Below, piece after piece: positions 29,130-39,855 of a stretch of 64,000 nucleotides of DNA. A program made the position numbers and the translations under genes. The notes under the pieces were generated by a model. That model ran no database searches. It saw only the letters and a program-made list of their open reading frames with translations, and was not told the origin of the DNA. Location: positions 248,001-312,000 of the forward strand of contig NZ_JAKQZC010000005.1 of assembly GCF_023736115.1 (NCBI RefSeq). The letters run 5' to 3'. The DNA comes from Salinicola avicenniae (lineage in GTDB: Bacteria > Pseudomonadota > Gammaproteobacteria > Pseudomonadales > Halomonadaceae). Positions within the stretch are counted from its first letter, which is position 1. Every line of letters begins with the position of its first letter.

Positions 29130-29723
29130 ATGAAACTTGCCCCCTGGCTGGCCCTGCCCGCCACCCTGACCCCGCTACTGTTCGCAGCACCCGCCGCCCA
29201 GGCTTTCGATCCCGAGGGGCTCTATCTGGGCATCGGTGGCGGCTACGCTAAGGTCCAGAACAGCGATAGCGACGTCGGCGACTTCGCCGGCGCCGGTAAC
29301 GCCAACTACCACGTCGACGATGACGATAGCGTCATCAAGGCATTCGTCGGCTATGAGTACAACCCTTACTTCGCCACCGAAGCCTTCTATGCCGACCTGG
29401 GCGAGCCCAACCTGATCCAGGGCGGCAATGTCGTGGATCTGGAGAGCCGAGCCTACGGCTTGAGCCTGGTGGGCAAGCTGCCGCTTGCCGCCGGCTTCGA
29501 GCTGTTTGCCAAGGCCGGGCTCGCAAAGTGGGACGTCGACGCCAAGGGCAATCTGGGTCAGGGCACCGATCTCGACGACAACGATGGCATCGATCCGGTC
29601 TATGGCGCCGGCGTCCAGTTCGGTTATGACCACCTCCTGGTGCGCACCGAATACGAACGCTATGACTTCGACAGCGACTACCAGATGGATACCGTCACCG
29701 CCTCGGTCGGCTGGCAGTTCTGA
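29130..29723 (+). CDS. Outer-membrane beta-barrel protein (OmpA/OmpW-like porin family)
   Basis: A 197-residue protein with a clear Sec signal peptide (MKLAPWLALPA, cleavage likely after AAPAAQA at residue 25). The mature protein shows alternating amphipathic strands such as LYLGIGGGYAKV, FVGYEYNPYFATEAFYADLG and LLVRTEYERYDF, ending in the aromatic C-terminal strand VTASVGWQF recognised by the BAM complex. This fits the 8-stranded outer-membrane barrel domain. There is no periplasmic OmpA-like domain. GGAG precedes the ATG. The role is unknown. Confidence 0.85.
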   Translation: MKLAPWLALPATLTPLLFAAPAAQAFDPEGLYLGIGGGYAKVQNSDSDVGDFAGAGNANYHVDDDDSVIKAFVGYEYNPYFATEAFYADLGEPNLIQGGNVVDLESRAYGLSLVGKLPLAAGFELFAKAGLAKWDVDAKGNLGQGTDLDDNDGIDPVYGAGVQFGYDHLLVRTEYERYDFDSDYQMDTVTASVGWQF

Positions 29724-29743
29724 TCGCCTCTGCGACTCCCCGG

Positions 29744-29767
29744 GGGAAGGCCTTGACCGGCCTTTCC
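29744..29767 (+). terminator. Possible terminator of the barrel-protein gene
   Basis: A GGGGAAGGCC/GGCCTTTCC-type stem with a 6-nt loop begins about 20 nt after the stop codon. It has no long T-run, so the call is tentative. Confidence 0.4.
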
Positions 29768-29933
29768 TCGGATCGGCATGCCCCCCCCATCGCGCCGTCT
29801 CGGCAACAAGCGCTGATTTCGACTTGCGCAACCGACCTGACAGCGACAACACTGGAGACTCAAGACGTTATCGGCGACCGGGAAGGTCGTCGCCGCCCCA
29901 TCCGATCCAGGAAGGAACGAGTCGCCCCGCTCC

Positions 29934-31748
29934 ATGCTCACCCCGAGATCTCTGCTTCACGACATCAGTCGCCAGATTCGCGCCCATCTACGGTCGTTGA
30001 TCGCCTTCCATCTTTTTTTCACGCTGCTTGCCACCGCCGTCTGGGTGCCGCTATCGGCGGGTACGCTATCCGGCCTGCTTCAACGCATCGGGCGCCCCGT
30101 TCTCAGCAACGGACAGATTCTCGATGTTGCGCTGTCGCCCTGGGGCCTGCTCTGGCTGCTGGTGGCGATCGGTTTGAGCTTTCTGGTGATCTTTTTGCAG
30201 CAGGCTGGAATGATGCTGGTCGTTTCCAGCCGCGCAGGCAGTCGTTACCGCGTCGCCATGGGCGCACTATGGCATGTCATCCGACGCTTCCCGGCACTGG
30301 CAACATTGACGTTTCTTCAGGTCGGCAGCCATCTGCTGCTGGCGGCGCCCTTTGCCGTCGGCCTCGCCCATCTCTACAGCTTCATGCTCGGCGACGTCGA
30401 ACCGTATATTCTGCTGCGCTTGAAGCCGCCCGAGCTATGGGAATTCCTGGCGATGGCGCTGCCGCTGACAGCCCTGCTCGCCTGGTTGAGCGCCGCGCTC
30501 TACTTCCGCTGGTTTCTGGCATTGCCCGCCATGATGCTGGACGGTCTGCGCCCGATCAGCGCTCTGCGGCAAAGCCGGGCGTTGACCCAGGGGCAGCGCT
30601 TTCGCATGGCACCGCTGGTCGTGGGAACCGCTGTGCTGGTCGCTGCCATTCCGATCGTCTTCACGCTGCTCTTCAGCACCCTCGGTGGGCCCCTTCTCTG
30701 GCATTTGCCGGAACGCAATGCCGTGCTGATACCGGCCATGCTGCTCTATCTGGCGGTCTACATCCTGATGACGATCGCGCTCACCTTCCTGGGGATCTCC
30801 GCCAACAGCCTGCTCGTCACCACGCTCTACCACCGGGCCACTGACCGGGCGCCGGTCTTCCGTCCGGCAGCCGCACCCCAACGCTCGGGCGTCATCGCCT
30901 GGGGCGTGGAGATTCTCGTGCTGGCCTTTGCCATCGGCCAGGCCGGCTGGATTCTCAACGGTTTCGAGATCAACGATCAGGTGACCGTCACCGCGCACCG
31001 TGGCAGCTCCGAGAAAGCCCCCGAAAACACTCTGGCCGCCATGAACCAGGCGATCGAGGATGGCGCGGATTACATGGAGCTGGACGTCCGACTGAACGCC
31101 GACGGCCACGTGATCGTCTCCCATGACAACAACCTGCGCCGCCTGACCGGTGTCGACCGCAACGTCAGCGACATGACGCTCGAGGAGATAGCGCAGGTCG
31201 ATGTCGGCTCCTACTTCGGCGACCGCTTCATCGGTGAACGCATGCCAACACTGCGACAGATCATCGAGCGTGCCGAGGGGCGAATCGATCTGTATGTGGA
31301 ACTCAAGCCGGCACCGGGCGACGCCGCTCCCCTGGCACGCAAGGTCGTGGCGCTCCTGCAGGAGAACGCGATGATGGATCATGCCGTGATCGCCTCGCTA
31401 TCGCCGGAGGTGATCGGCATCGTCCGAAAGCTCGATCCATCGTTGCGCACGACGCTCTTCCTGCAGTTTGTACTGCCGGGCGCCTTGAATCGGACCGATG
31501 CCGATATCATTGGTCTGCGCCACACCCAAGCGACACCAGATCTGCTACGGCGAATTCACGACAGCGGCCGGGAGGTCGCGGTCTGGACGGTCAACCGAGT
31601 CGGCGACATGTCGCGCTATATCGACATGGGCGTCGACAACATCATCACCGACCGCCCCGACGCGCTCACGGCGATGCTCGAGGAGCGCCGTGCCATGTCG
31701 GATGGTGAACTCCTACTGGTGAAACTGCGCAATTGGCTGCGCACCTAG
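29934..31748 (+). CDS. Membrane-anchored glycerophosphodiester phosphodiesterase
   Basis: A 604-residue two-part protein. Residues 1 to about 335 hold a multi-helix membrane domain of the glycerophosphodiesterase-associated type (for example LIAFHLFFTLLATAVWVPL and LLWLLVAIGLSFLVIF). Residues about 345-585 form the GDPD catalytic barrel, with VTAHRGSSEKAPENT, MELDVRLNADGHVIVSHD and LYVELKP carrying the expected catalytic His and metal-binding Glu/Asp. Such proteins hydrolyse glycerophosphodiesters or lysolipids at the membrane. The Shine-Dalgarno is weak, so the start is likely but not certain. Confidence 0.88.
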   Translation: MLTPRSLLHDISRQIRAHLRSLIAFHLFFTLLATAVWVPLSAGTLSGLLQRIGRPVLSNGQILDVALSPWGLLWLLVAIGLSFLVIFLQQAGMMLVVSSRAGSRYRVAMGALWHVIRRFPALATLTFLQVGSHLLLAAPFAVGLAHLYSFMLGDVEPYILLRLKPPELWEFLAMALPLTALLAWLSAALYFRWFLALPAMMLDGLRPISALRQSRALTQGQRFRMAPLVVGTAVLVAAIPIVFTLLFSTLGGPLLWHLPERNAVLIPAMLLYLAVYILMTIALTFLGISANSLLVTTLYHRATDRAPVFRPAAAPQRSGVIAWGVEILVLAFAIGQAGWILNGFEINDQVTVTAHRGSSEKAPENTLAAMNQAIEDGADYMELDVRLNADGHVIVSHDNNLRRLTGVDRNVSDMTLEEIAQVDVGSYFGDRFIGERMPTLRQIIERAEGRIDLYVELKPAPGDAAPLARKVVALLQENAMMDHAVIASLSPEVIGIVRKLDPSLRTTLFLQFVLPGALNRTDADIIGLRHTQATPDLLRRIHDSGREVAVWTVNRVGDMSRYIDMGVDNIITDRPDALTAMLEERRAMSDGELLLVKLRNWLRT

Positions 31749-31836
31749 CGCACGCTGACGCCGGAGGGGCCGGCCAGGAAACCAGCGGGCAGGCAAACCG
31801 TTGGGGGGTACGGCCAGCATGATGACGCCGACACGA

Positions 31837-31864
31837 CGAGGCCGGCGCACAAGCGCCGGCCTCG
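31837..31864. terminator. GC-rich hairpin between convergent genes
   Basis: A perfect 12-bp inverted repeat CGAGGCCGGCGC/GCGCCGGCCTCG with loop ACAA lies between the 3' ends of the glycerophosphodiesterase gene and ppsA. It has no U-tract on either side. It may act as a bidirectional terminator. Confidence 0.5.
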
Positions 31865-31889
31865 GGATGGCACCGCGTCGACAATCCGT

Positions 31890-34283
31890 TCAGCCGAGCG
31901 TTTCCCCCGCCAGCATCAGCCAGGTCTCGATCACCGCATCCGGGTTCAAGGACACCGAATCGATGCCCTGATCCATCAACCACTTGGCCAGTTCCGGATG
32001 ATCCGACGGTCCCTGTCCGCAGATACCGACATACTTGCCCTGCGCCTTGCAGGCCTGGATAGCCATCGACAGCAGCTTCTTGACCGCGGGATCGCGCTCG
32101 TCAAAGAGATGGGCAATGATCCCGGAGTCGCGATCCAATCCCAGCGTCAACTGCGTCAAGTCGTTGGAACCGATCGAGAAGCCGTCGAAATGCGCCAGGA
32201 ACTCGTCCGCCAGCAGCGCATTGGCCGGCAGCTCGCACATCATGATGATTTTCAAGGGCTGGCCACCGGCAGACGCGGCACCCCGCTCCAGCCCCTTGGC
32301 AGCCAGCAGATCCACGACCGCCTTGCCCTCGGCCGGCGTGCGTACGAACGGCACCATGATTTCGACATTGTCGAAGCCCATCTCGTCACGGACGCGCTTG
32401 AGCGCATCGCACTCGAGTTCGAAACAGGCGCGAAAATCATCGGAGATATAGCGCGAGGCGCCACGGAACCCGAGCATCGGATTCTCCTCGCCCGGCTCAT
32501 AGAGCTTGCCGCCGATCAGGTTCTCGTACTCGTTGGACTTGAAGTCGGAAAGCCGAACGATGACCCGCTTGGGATAGAACGCCGCTGCGAGCGTGGAGAT
32601 GCCCTCGACCAGTCGATCGACATAGAAGCTGACCGGATCGTCATAGCCGGCCGTCCGCAAGTCGATGGTCTGCTTGAGATCCGGCGACAGCTTGTCGTAA
32701 TCCATCAGCGCCCGCGGATGCACGCCGATCATGCGATTGATGATGAACTCGAGTCGGGCCAGACCCACCCCGGCATTGGGCAAGCCGGAAAAGGCGAAGG
32801 CGCGATCCGGATTGCCGACATTCATCATGATCTTGAACGGAAGCTCCGGCATGCTGTCGACGCTGGTCGCCTTGCAGTCGAACTCAAGCCGCCCCTTGTA
32901 GACATGCCCGGCATCGCCCTCGGCGCAGGAGACAGTGACCTCCAGATCATCCTCGAGCAGTTCGGTCGCGTCGCCGCAGCCGACGACCGCTGGAATCCCC
33001 AGCTCACGGGCAATGATCGCCGCGTGGCAGGTGCGGCCACCGCGGTTGGTGACAATGGCCGAAGCACGCTTCATGATCGGCTCCCAGTCAGGATCGGTCA
33101 TGTCGGTCACCAGCACGTCGCCGGACTGTACCTTGTGCATCTCGTCCGGCGAGTCGACCAACTTGACTTTGCCCTGACCGATACGCTGACCAATGGCGCG
33201 ACCGCTGACCAGCACGCGGCTCTTCTCCTTGAGGGTGAAGCGCTCCAGCGTGCCGCCGTCCTGGTTCGATACCACGGTTTCCGGGCGCGCCTGGACGATA
33301 TACAGCTTGCCGTCGTCGCCATCGCGAGCCCACTCGATATCCATCGGCCGACCATAGTGGTTCTCGATCGTGACAGCCTGTCGAGCCAGCTCCATGACGT
33401 CTTCATCGCTGACGCAGAAACGCTGGCGGTCGGCGAGCGGCACGTCTACCGTGGCCACGGAACGCCCGGCGGCGGCATCGTCGGTATATACCATCTTGAT
33501 GCGCTTGGAGCCCAGCGTGCGACGCAGTACCGCCGGGCGACCGGCGGCCAACGTCGGCTTGTGGACGTAGAATTCGTCTGGATTGACCGCGCCTTGCACG
33601 ACCGTCTCCCCCAGCCCCCAGGCACCGGTGACAAAGACGGCATCGCGATAACCCGACTCCGTGTCCAGCGTGAACATCACCCCGCTGGCGGCGGTCTCCG
33701 AGCGCACCATCTTTTGCACGCCGGCGGACAGCGCCACGTGTTCGTGCGGGTACCCCCGATGCACGCGATAGGAGATGGCTCGGTCATTGAACAGTGACGC
33801 GAAGACTTCGTGAACCGCGCGCTTCACGTTGTCGAAGCCGTCAATATTGAGGAACGTCTCCTGCTGGCCGGCGAAGGAGGCATCCGGCAGGTCCTCGGCG
33901 GTCGCCGAGGAACGCACCGCGACCTTGAGCGCCGGATGCTGGCTCTGCAGTGTCTTGTAGGCGTCTGCCAGCGCCGCTTCGAAGGCCGGCGGCAGCGGCG
34001 TGGCGATGATCCAGCCGCGGATTTTCTCTCCGACCCGAGCCAGCATCTCGGTATCGTCGACGTCGAGTTCGGCCAAGGCCACATTGATGCGATCGTTGAG
34101 CCCCTCGTGCGTCAGAAACTCGCGATATGCGTGGGCCGTCGTGGCAAATCCCCCGGGCACGGTCACTCCCGCATCGGCCAGACTGGAGATCATCTCTCCC
34201 AGCGAGGCGTTCTTGCCCCCGACGCGCTCGACGTCGGCCATTCCCAATTGCTCGAAGCTGATGATGAACGGTTCCAAGGCCAT
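31890..34283 (-). CDS. ppsA: Phosphoenolpyruvate synthase (pyruvate, water dikinase)
   Basis: Makes PEP from pyruvate and ATP for gluconeogenesis. The 797 residues include the ATP-grasp N-domain ([31 protein letters not shown]), the phosphohistidine motif [14 protein letters not shown], and the PEP-binding barrel with the catalytic Cys in [12 protein letters not shown]. The ATG at 34283 fits the homologous N-terminus, but AGGAG abuts it directly; an ATG at 34307 with no good Shine-Dalgarno is the alternative. It is divergent from its own regulator ppsR. Confidence 0.95.
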   Translation of the reverse strand: MALEPFIISFEQLGMADVERVGGKNASLGEMISSLADAGVTVPGGFATTAHAYREFLTHEGLNDRINVALAELDVDDTEMLARVGEKIRGWIIATPLPPAFEAALADAYKTLQSQHPALKVAVRSSATAEDLPDASFAGQQETFLNIDGFDNVKRAVHEVFASLFNDRAISYRVHRGYPHEHVALSAGVQKMVRSETAASGVMFTLDTESGYRDAVFVTGAWGLGETVVQGAVNPDEFYVHKPTLAAGRPAVLRRTLGSKRIKMVYTDDAAAGRSVATVDVPLADRQRFCVSDEDVMELARQAVTIENHYGRPMDIEWARDGDDGKLYIVQARPETVVSNQDGGTLERFTLKEKSRVLVSGRAIGQRIGQGKVKLVDSPDEMHKVQSGDVLVTDMTDPDWEPIMKRASAIVTNRGGRTCHAAIIARELGIPAVVGCGDATELLEDDLEVTVSCAEGDAGHVYKGRLEFDCKATSVDSMPELPFKIMMNVGNPDRAFAFSGLPNAGVGLARLEFIINRMIGVHPRALMDYDKLSPDLKQTIDLRTAGYDDPVSFYVDRLVEGISTLAAAFYPKRVIVRLSDFKSNEYENLIGGKLYEPGEENPMLGFRGASRYISDDFRACFELECDALKRVRDEMGFDNVEIMVPFVRTPAEGKAVVDLLAAKGLERGAASAGGQPLKIIMMCELPANALLADEFLAHFDGFSIGSNDLTQLTLGLDRDSGIIAHLFDERDPAVKKLLSMAIQACKAQGKYVGICGQGPSDHPELAKWLMDQGIDSVSLNPDAVIETWLMLAGETLG

Positions 34284-34399
34284 CTCCTGATCGTGTCGGC
34301 GGAACATGAGGCGCGTTCAAGGCACGTCAATGGAGCCAGAAGCTATCAGGCACCCTCAGGGTTAGCCAGAAGTTTAAGGGCGTATATCGTGGAGTATTT

Positions 34400-34434
34400 C
34401 TACAAGAAATCGTGGATTTCACACGATCTTGTAG
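34400..34434. repeat. 35-bp interrupted inverted repeat between ppsA and ppsR
   Basis: CTACAAG (34400-34406) plus ATCGTG (34409-34414) pair with CACGAT (34422-34427) plus CTTGTAG (34428-34434); a 2-nt bulge and a 7-nt loop interrupt 13 paired bases. It lies in the divergent promoter region, without a U-tract. It may be an operator controlling both genes. Confidence 0.6.
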
Positions 34435-34516
34435 TTCATGGAAAAAATTACCAACGAGTTGCTAGCACTGGATTTTTCAGTCGACAATGAGGCGCCTTCA
34501 CCGAGGAATGAATGCC

Positions 34517-35350
34517 ATGACCCGCACCGCCTTCTTCATTTCCGATGGAACCGGAATCACCGCCGAGACCCTTGGCAGAAGCCTGCTCTCGCAGTTCGAG
34601 AATACCGAGCTCACGCTGATCACCAAGCCTTATATCGACACGCTCGACAAGGCACGGTCTCTGGTTTCCATCATCGAGTCGACGGCGGAAAGGGACGGCA
34701 TTCGCCCCATCGTCATCGATACCATCGTCGATCAGACGATCCGCGCCATCGTGGCGGAGGCACCGGCCTTCAAGGTCGATATCTTCTCGACCTTTCTGGC
34801 GCCGCTCGAGGAGGAGCTCGAGACGCATTCGACCTACACCGTCGGCCGCACCCATGCCATTGGGCGCGACGACGTCTACATGCATCGTATCGAGGCGGTC
34901 AATTTTGCACTCGATAACGACGACGGCGCGCGCATCCATCAGTATGAAGAGGCGGATATCATCCTGATCGGGGTGTCGCGCTGCGGCAAGACGCCGACGT
35001 CGCTCTATCTGGCCCTGCAGTTCGGCATTCGTGCGGCCAACTATCCGCTGACGGAAGACGATCTCGACGAGAATGGCACGCTGACGCTGCCAGCGGCGCT
35101 TTCGCGCCACCGCCACAAGCTTTTCGGGCTGACCATCGATGCTCGCCGGCTCTCGGCGATTCGTACCGAGCGCCGTCCCAACAGTCGCTACTGCTCGCTG
35201 GATCAGTGCATGCAGGAGATCGAGCAGGCGGAAGCGCTCTACCGCCGCCACAACATCTCCTACATCGATACCACGCGCTTCTCGATCGAGGAGATCTCGA
35301 CACGGATGATGAACGAAACCGGCTTGCAGAGACGTTTCAGCCCGCGTTAA
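34517..35350 (+). CDS. ppsR: PEP synthase regulatory kinase/phosphorylase PpsR (DUF299)
   Basis: A bifunctional ADP-dependent kinase and Pi-dependent pyrophosphorylase that inactivates and reactivates PpsA by phosphorylating a Thr near its catalytic His. The 277-residue protein has the family N-terminus [12 protein letters not shown] and the P-loop [15 protein letters not shown]. The ATG at 34517 is chosen, with GAGGA upstream and the homologous start [10 protein letters not shown]. The divergent arrangement with ppsA supports the assignment. Confidence 0.95.
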   Translation: MTRTAFFISDGTGITAETLGRSLLSQFENTELTLITKPYIDTLDKARSLVSIIESTAERDGIRPIVIDTIVDQTIRAIVAEAPAFKVDIFSTFLAPLEEELETHSTYTVGRTHAIGRDDVYMHRIEAVNFALDNDDGARIHQYEEADIILIGVSRCGKTPTSLYLALQFGIRAANYPLTEDDLDENGTLTLPAALSRHRHKLFGLTIDARRLSAIRTERRPNSRYCSLDQCMQEIEQAEALYRRHNISYIDTTRFSIEEISTRMMNETGLQRRFSPR

Positions 35351-35361
35351 GCGGGCTGAAA
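35335..35361 (+). terminator. Hairpin spanning the ppsR stop codon
   Basis: An 11-bp perfect stem TTTCAGCCCGC/GCGGGCTGAAA has loop GTTAA; the TAA stop codon lies in loop and stem. No U-tract follows. It probably protects or terminates the ppsR mRNA. Confidence 0.4.
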
Positions 35362-35453
35362 AGAGGATCAAAGGGCGGAGCGTCGGATACTTGGACAGGC
35401 GGCGCTAGCCCGCGGTACCAGGGACGGCACAAGCGACACCCGCGCACTACCGC

Positions 35454-36026
35454 TCACAGCCCCTTCGGCGCGAAGATCCCCGGCGCGTTACGCCAGTAGC
35501 CCTTGTAGTCCATGCCGAAGCCAAAGACGTAGCGGTCGACGACTTCCAGCCCACAGTAGGTCGCCTTCAAATCGGGAGAGGCCTTGCGCTCGTGCTGCTT
35601 GTCGACCAGGACGGCGGTCGACAGGCTGGCGGCGCCGGCCTGCCGGCAGTGCTCCAGGATTGCCGCCAGCGTGGCCCCCTCGTCGAGGATATCGTCGACG
35701 ATGACCACATGACGTCCGGCCATCGGGATCTCCGGCGAGACTCGCCAGAACAGCTCGCCGCCGCGCAGCCCACCGCGATAGCGCGTGGCGTGGAGATAAT
35801 CGACCTCCAGCGGAAAGCCCAGACGCGTCAATAGGTGCCCGGTGGTGATCAAGCCGCCATTCATGACGCAGTAGAAGACCGGCAGCTTGTCGCCCAGATC
35901 CCGGGTGATCTCTTCGGCCATGCGGTCCAGCGCGTGCTCGACCGACGATTGGTCGATCAGGCAGTCGGCGGTATCCATGACCTCTTGCATCGAGCGCAGC
36001 GCCTCGATCGGTGAATCTTGAGTCAT
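35454..36026 (-). CDS. hpt: Hypoxanthine-guanine phosphoribosyltransferase
   Basis: Salvages hypoxanthine or guanine to IMP/GMP with PRPP. The 190-residue type I PRTase has the PRPP-binding motif VVIVDDILDEGATL and the upstream VFYCVMNGG segment. The ATG at 36026 (MTQDSPIEAL) is chosen over one 57 nt upstream because homology starts there. The sequence resembles the longer HGPRT subgroup found in Halomonas and Pseudomonas. It lies 84 nt downstream of nagZ in the same direction. Confidence 0.92.
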   Translation of the reverse strand: MTQDSPIEALRSMQEVMDTADCLIDQSSVEHALDRMAEEITRDLGDKLPVFYCVMNGGLITTGHLLTRLGFPLEVDYLHATRYRGGLRGGELFWRVSPEIPMAGRHVVIVDDILDEGATLAAILEHCRQAGAASLSTAVLVDKQHERKASPDLKATYCGLEVVDRYVFGFGMDYKGYWRNAPGIFAPKGL

Positions 36027-36110
36027 CGGCTTTTGTATCGTCTTCGAAAATAAGAACGGAGAAAGCATGGCGAGCGCCGCCATGCCATCGAACCAGGGAT
36101 CTCGTGACGC

Positions 36111-37127
36111 TCAAACCTCGTCGTTGAGCGCCTCGAGTTTCACGTGGGTACGCCGCCAGCGGGAGATCGCCGCCAACGCCTCGAGCGTCGGCCGCGCGCG
36201 GGCATAGCGCAGTTTTCCGGCTCGCGTGGACTGGCGCCCTTCACTAGCTGCCACCACCTCGCGGGCATCGGCCGGCGCGTTGCAGATGACCGCGACATCG
36301 CAGCCGGCGTTCCAGGCTGCTTCGGCGCGTGCCGACGGCGTACCCGCCGCATGCGCCGCGGCCATGGTCAGATCGTCGGAAAAAATCGTGCCACGAAAGC
36401 CGAGCGTTTCGCGCAGCATGCCAAGCCAGCTCGGCGAGAAACCCGCGGGGCGCTCGTCGAAAGCCGGATAGACGACGTGGGCCGGCATGATCCCATCCAG
36501 CTTGCCAGCGAGACGCGAGAACGGCACCAGGTCGCGCTCCCTCAGCTCGGCCAGCGATCGCGGGTCCTCGGCGACCTGAAAGTGCGAATCCTGACGCGCC
36601 CCCCCATGACCGGGGAAATGCTTGCCAACCGCTACCATCCCGGCGTCGTGCAGACCATCAATGAATGCCCCAGCCAGCGCGGAGACCACCTCGGGATCGG
36701 GAGAGAAGCTTCGCGACCCGATGGCCGGCGAGCGGTCATCGTCGAGATCCAGTACCGGGGCGAAGCTAAGATCGAACCCGCAGGCGGCCATCTCCATGCC
36801 GAGCAGCCAACCCGTATCCTGAGCCAGGCCGAGCGCCGCTTCCGGCGACTCGGCGAACTGCCGACCCAGCATCGCCATCGGGGGGATTCGCGTCACCCCT
36901 TCACAGAGCCGCTGCACACGACCACCTTCCTGGTCGATGGCAATCAGCACATCAGGGCGGCTCTCGCGAATCTGGCGCGTCAGCGCCTGTGTCGTGGCCG
37001 CGTCGGGTGTGTTGCGGGCAAACAGGATCACGCCACCGACTTCCGGTCGGGCGATCAGCCGCCGCTCCTCGTCTCGCAGCTGAGTGCCTTCGACATCCAG
37101 CATTACCGGACCGAGAGGTTGAGTCAT
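36111..37127 (-). CDS. nagZ: Beta-N-acetylhexosaminidase NagZ
   Basis: A cytoplasmic family GH3 enzyme removing GlcNAc from anhydromuropeptides in cell-wall recycling; its products influence AmpC induction in some species. The 338-residue protein shows IAIDQEGGRVQRL, the catalytic His loop KHFPGHGGARQDSH, and the nucleophile Asp in IFSDDLTM. The ATG at 37127 gives the family N-terminus PLGPVMLDVEGTQL. It sits next to psrA, as in Pseudomonas. Confidence 0.95.
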   Translation of the reverse strand: MTQPLGPVMLDVEGTQLRDEERRLIARPEVGGVILFARNTPDAATTQALTRQIRESRPDVLIAIDQEGGRVQRLCEGVTRIPPMAMLGRQFAESPEAALGLAQDTGWLLGMEMAACGFDLSFAPVLDLDDDRSPAIGSRSFSPDPEVVSALAGAFIDGLHDAGMVAVGKHFPGHGGARQDSHFQVAEDPRSLAELRERDLVPFSRLAGKLDGIMPAHVVYPAFDERPAGFSPSWLGMLRETLGFRGTIFSDDLTMAAAHAAGTPSARAEAAWNAGCDVAVICNAPADAREVVAASEGRQSTRAGKLRYARARPTLEALAAISRWRRTHVKLEALNDEV

Positions 37128-37205
37128 AACCTGTACCTGAAACCGTGAAGCGCTCGATTCTAGACGACACGCCCGCGTCATGACAGTGCCGGCAACCGTG
37201 CCCGC

Positions 37206-37874
37206 TCAGACCGCCGGTCGCGCTGCCTCCGTAGGCAATTCAGGCAGTGGAGCCTGCATCCCGGCGGCGACTACAGGGCGTAGGCGGCGGATCAGGTCAC
37301 GCACCGATGTGTGCTCGTGATACTCGTTATCGGCGATATCACGCAGCGCGTCGAGCCCGGATAGTGTGAAGACGACCGTCCCGAGCATGAAGTGCAACCG
37401 CCAGAAGCGCTCGACATCCGGCAGATCGGGTGTTGCCAGGCGCACACAGTCGACAAAACGCTGAAAGGTCTCACCGTAGTGCACTTGAATATAGCGACGC
37501 ATATGGCCCTGCGCCTGAGTGTAGGCCAGCCCCAACAGCTTCATGAAAACTTTGAGACTGTTACGCTCCGCCGGTACCTCCAGCACGCTGCTGGCGAGCT
37601 GCTCGAGCAACACCTCGAGTGGAATGGGCGTCGGGCTGTAGCGTGACTCCAGTTCATCCAGCGCTCGATTGAGCCGCTCGGAAAACGGATCGAGATAGCG
37701 CGCAAAAACGGCCTGAATCAACGCCTTTTTCGAACCGAAATGATAGTTGACCGCCGCGAGATTGACCTTGGCTCGCGTCGTGATGTTACGCAGCGATGTC
37801 TCGGCGAACCCTTTCTCGGCAAACAGCACCTCTGCCGTGTCGAGTATGCGCTTGACGGTATCGGATTGCGCCAT
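37206..37874 (-). CDS. psrA: TetR-family regulator PsrA
   Basis: A 222-residue TetR repressor with an N-terminal HTH (RILDTAEVLFAEKGFAETSLRNITTRAKVNLAAVNYHF) and a ligand-binding C-terminal domain. The HTH sequence and synteny (nagZ-psrA-lexA, as in Pseudomonas) identify PsrA, a fatty-acyl-sensing regulator of beta-oxidation and rpoS. A matching palindrome lies 16 nt upstream of its ATG, consistent with autoregulation. It is divergent from lexA. Confidence 0.88.
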   Translation of the reverse strand: MAQSDTVKRILDTAEVLFAEKGFAETSLRNITTRAKVNLAAVNYHFGSKKALIQAVFARYLDPFSERLNRALDELESRYSPTPIPLEVLLEQLASSVLEVPAERNSLKVFMKLLGLAYTQAQGHMRRYIQVHYGETFQRFVDCVRLATPDLPDVERFWRLHFMLGTVVFTLSGLDALRDIADNEYHEHTSVRDLIRRLRPVVAAGMQAPLPELPTEAARPAV

Positions 37875-37890
37875 GAAAGACCTCGAATGG

Positions 37891-37909
37891 AAAACGGCTG
37901 TTTAAAACG
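37891..37909. promoter_or_regulatory. Putative PsrA operator
   Basis: AAAAC-GGCT-GTTT followed by AAAACG resembles the PsrA site of pseudomonads (GAAAC-N4-GTTTC type). It lies directly upstream of psrA, so it is likely an autoregulatory site. The match is partial. Confidence 0.5.
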
Positions 37910-38056
37910 CCAGCCAATTCTAAGCGGCAGCGGGAAGATGACACAATCTAGACGAATTGACTGGGCGCCCGTGCCAAACCAGAGTCCGGGCGGTCGAGAG
38001 AAGACGACAACCCGCCACACCCCGGCGTGAATCGACACTTTCCCCGGAGACAATGA

Positions 38057-38089
38057 CTGGATACAATCCCAGGCTGTATACATGAACAC
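38057..38089 (+). promoter_or_regulatory. Two LexA (SOS) boxes upstream of lexA
   Basis: CTGGATACAATCCCAG (38057-38072) is a CTG-N10-CAG LexA site. Immediately downstream CTGTATACATGAACAC (38074-38089) is a second, imperfect one. Paired boxes upstream of lexA are known from E. coli and Pseudomonas and give autorepression. Confidence 0.78.
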
Positions 38090-38115
38090 GCCTATTATCA
38101 GGCTCGGAGAGACCG

Positions 38116-38760
38116 ATGGCGCGACCGCTGACCGCTCGGCAACAGACCGTCTACGACTTCATCGTCAAGACGATGACCGAACTTGGCTACCCGCCGACAC
38201 GCGCCGAGATCGCCCGTGCGCTGGGCTTCCGCTCTCCCAACGCGGCGGAGGAACATCTTCGCGCGCTGGATCGTAAAGGCGTGATACGCATGATTCCCGG
38301 GACGTCGCGTGGGATCCGCCTGCCTGGTGGCAGCCCGGAGGGAGAACCGGCCGCGGTGGACTCCGGTCTGCCCATCGTCGGCAGCGTCGCTGCCGGCAGC
38401 CCGATACTCGCTGCTGAACATATCGACCGCTACTGCCCGCTGCCGGCGGACTATTTCTCGCCTCGGGCGGACTACCTGCTGCGCGTGCGCGGTCTATCGA
38501 TGAAGGACGTCGGGATACTCGACGGCGACCTGCTCGCGGTCCACCGTACCCAGCAGGTCCGCGACGGACAGATCGTGGTCGCGCGGCTTGAGGACGACGT
38601 CACGGTGAAACGCTTCCAGCGCGACGGCAACCACGTCACGCTGCTGGCCGAGAACCCCGACTTCGCCCCGATCGAGATCGACCTGGCGCATCAGCATCTG
38701 GAGATCGAGGGGCTGGGCGTCGGTGTCATCCGCGGCGACAATGGTTCCGGGCTGGGCTGA
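38116..38760 (+). CDS. lexA: LexA repressor (SOS response)
   Basis: The 214-residue repressor has the N-terminal winged HTH ([21 protein letters not shown]), the Ala-Gly autocleavage site in VAAGSP, and the Ser/Lys dyad in RGLSMKD and VTVKRF. It is preceded by two SOS boxes. Its 3' end overlaps or abuts dinB, so the polymerase is under the same control. Divergent to psrA, as in Pseudomonas. Confidence 0.97.
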   Translation: MARPLTARQQTVYDFIVKTMTELGYPPTRAEIARALGFRSPNAAEEHLRALDRKGVIRMIPGTSRGIRLPGGSPEGEPAAVDSGLPIVGSVAAGSPILAAEHIDRYCPLPADYFSPRADYLLRVRGLSMKDVGILDGDLLAVHRTQQVRDGQIVVARLEDDVTVKRFQRDGNHVTLLAENPDFAPIEIDLAHQHLEIEGLGVGVIRGDNGSGLG

Positions 38761-38770
38761 TCGGCACGCC

Positions 38771-39838
<1,068 letters not shown>

Positions 39839-39855
39839 ACGCCCCGCCGACAACG

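Noticed and set aside
31998-33797. 599-codon open frame antisense to ppsA
   Set aside because: Same reason: a shadow of the GC-rich ppsA gene; the translated sequence is low in family-like features.
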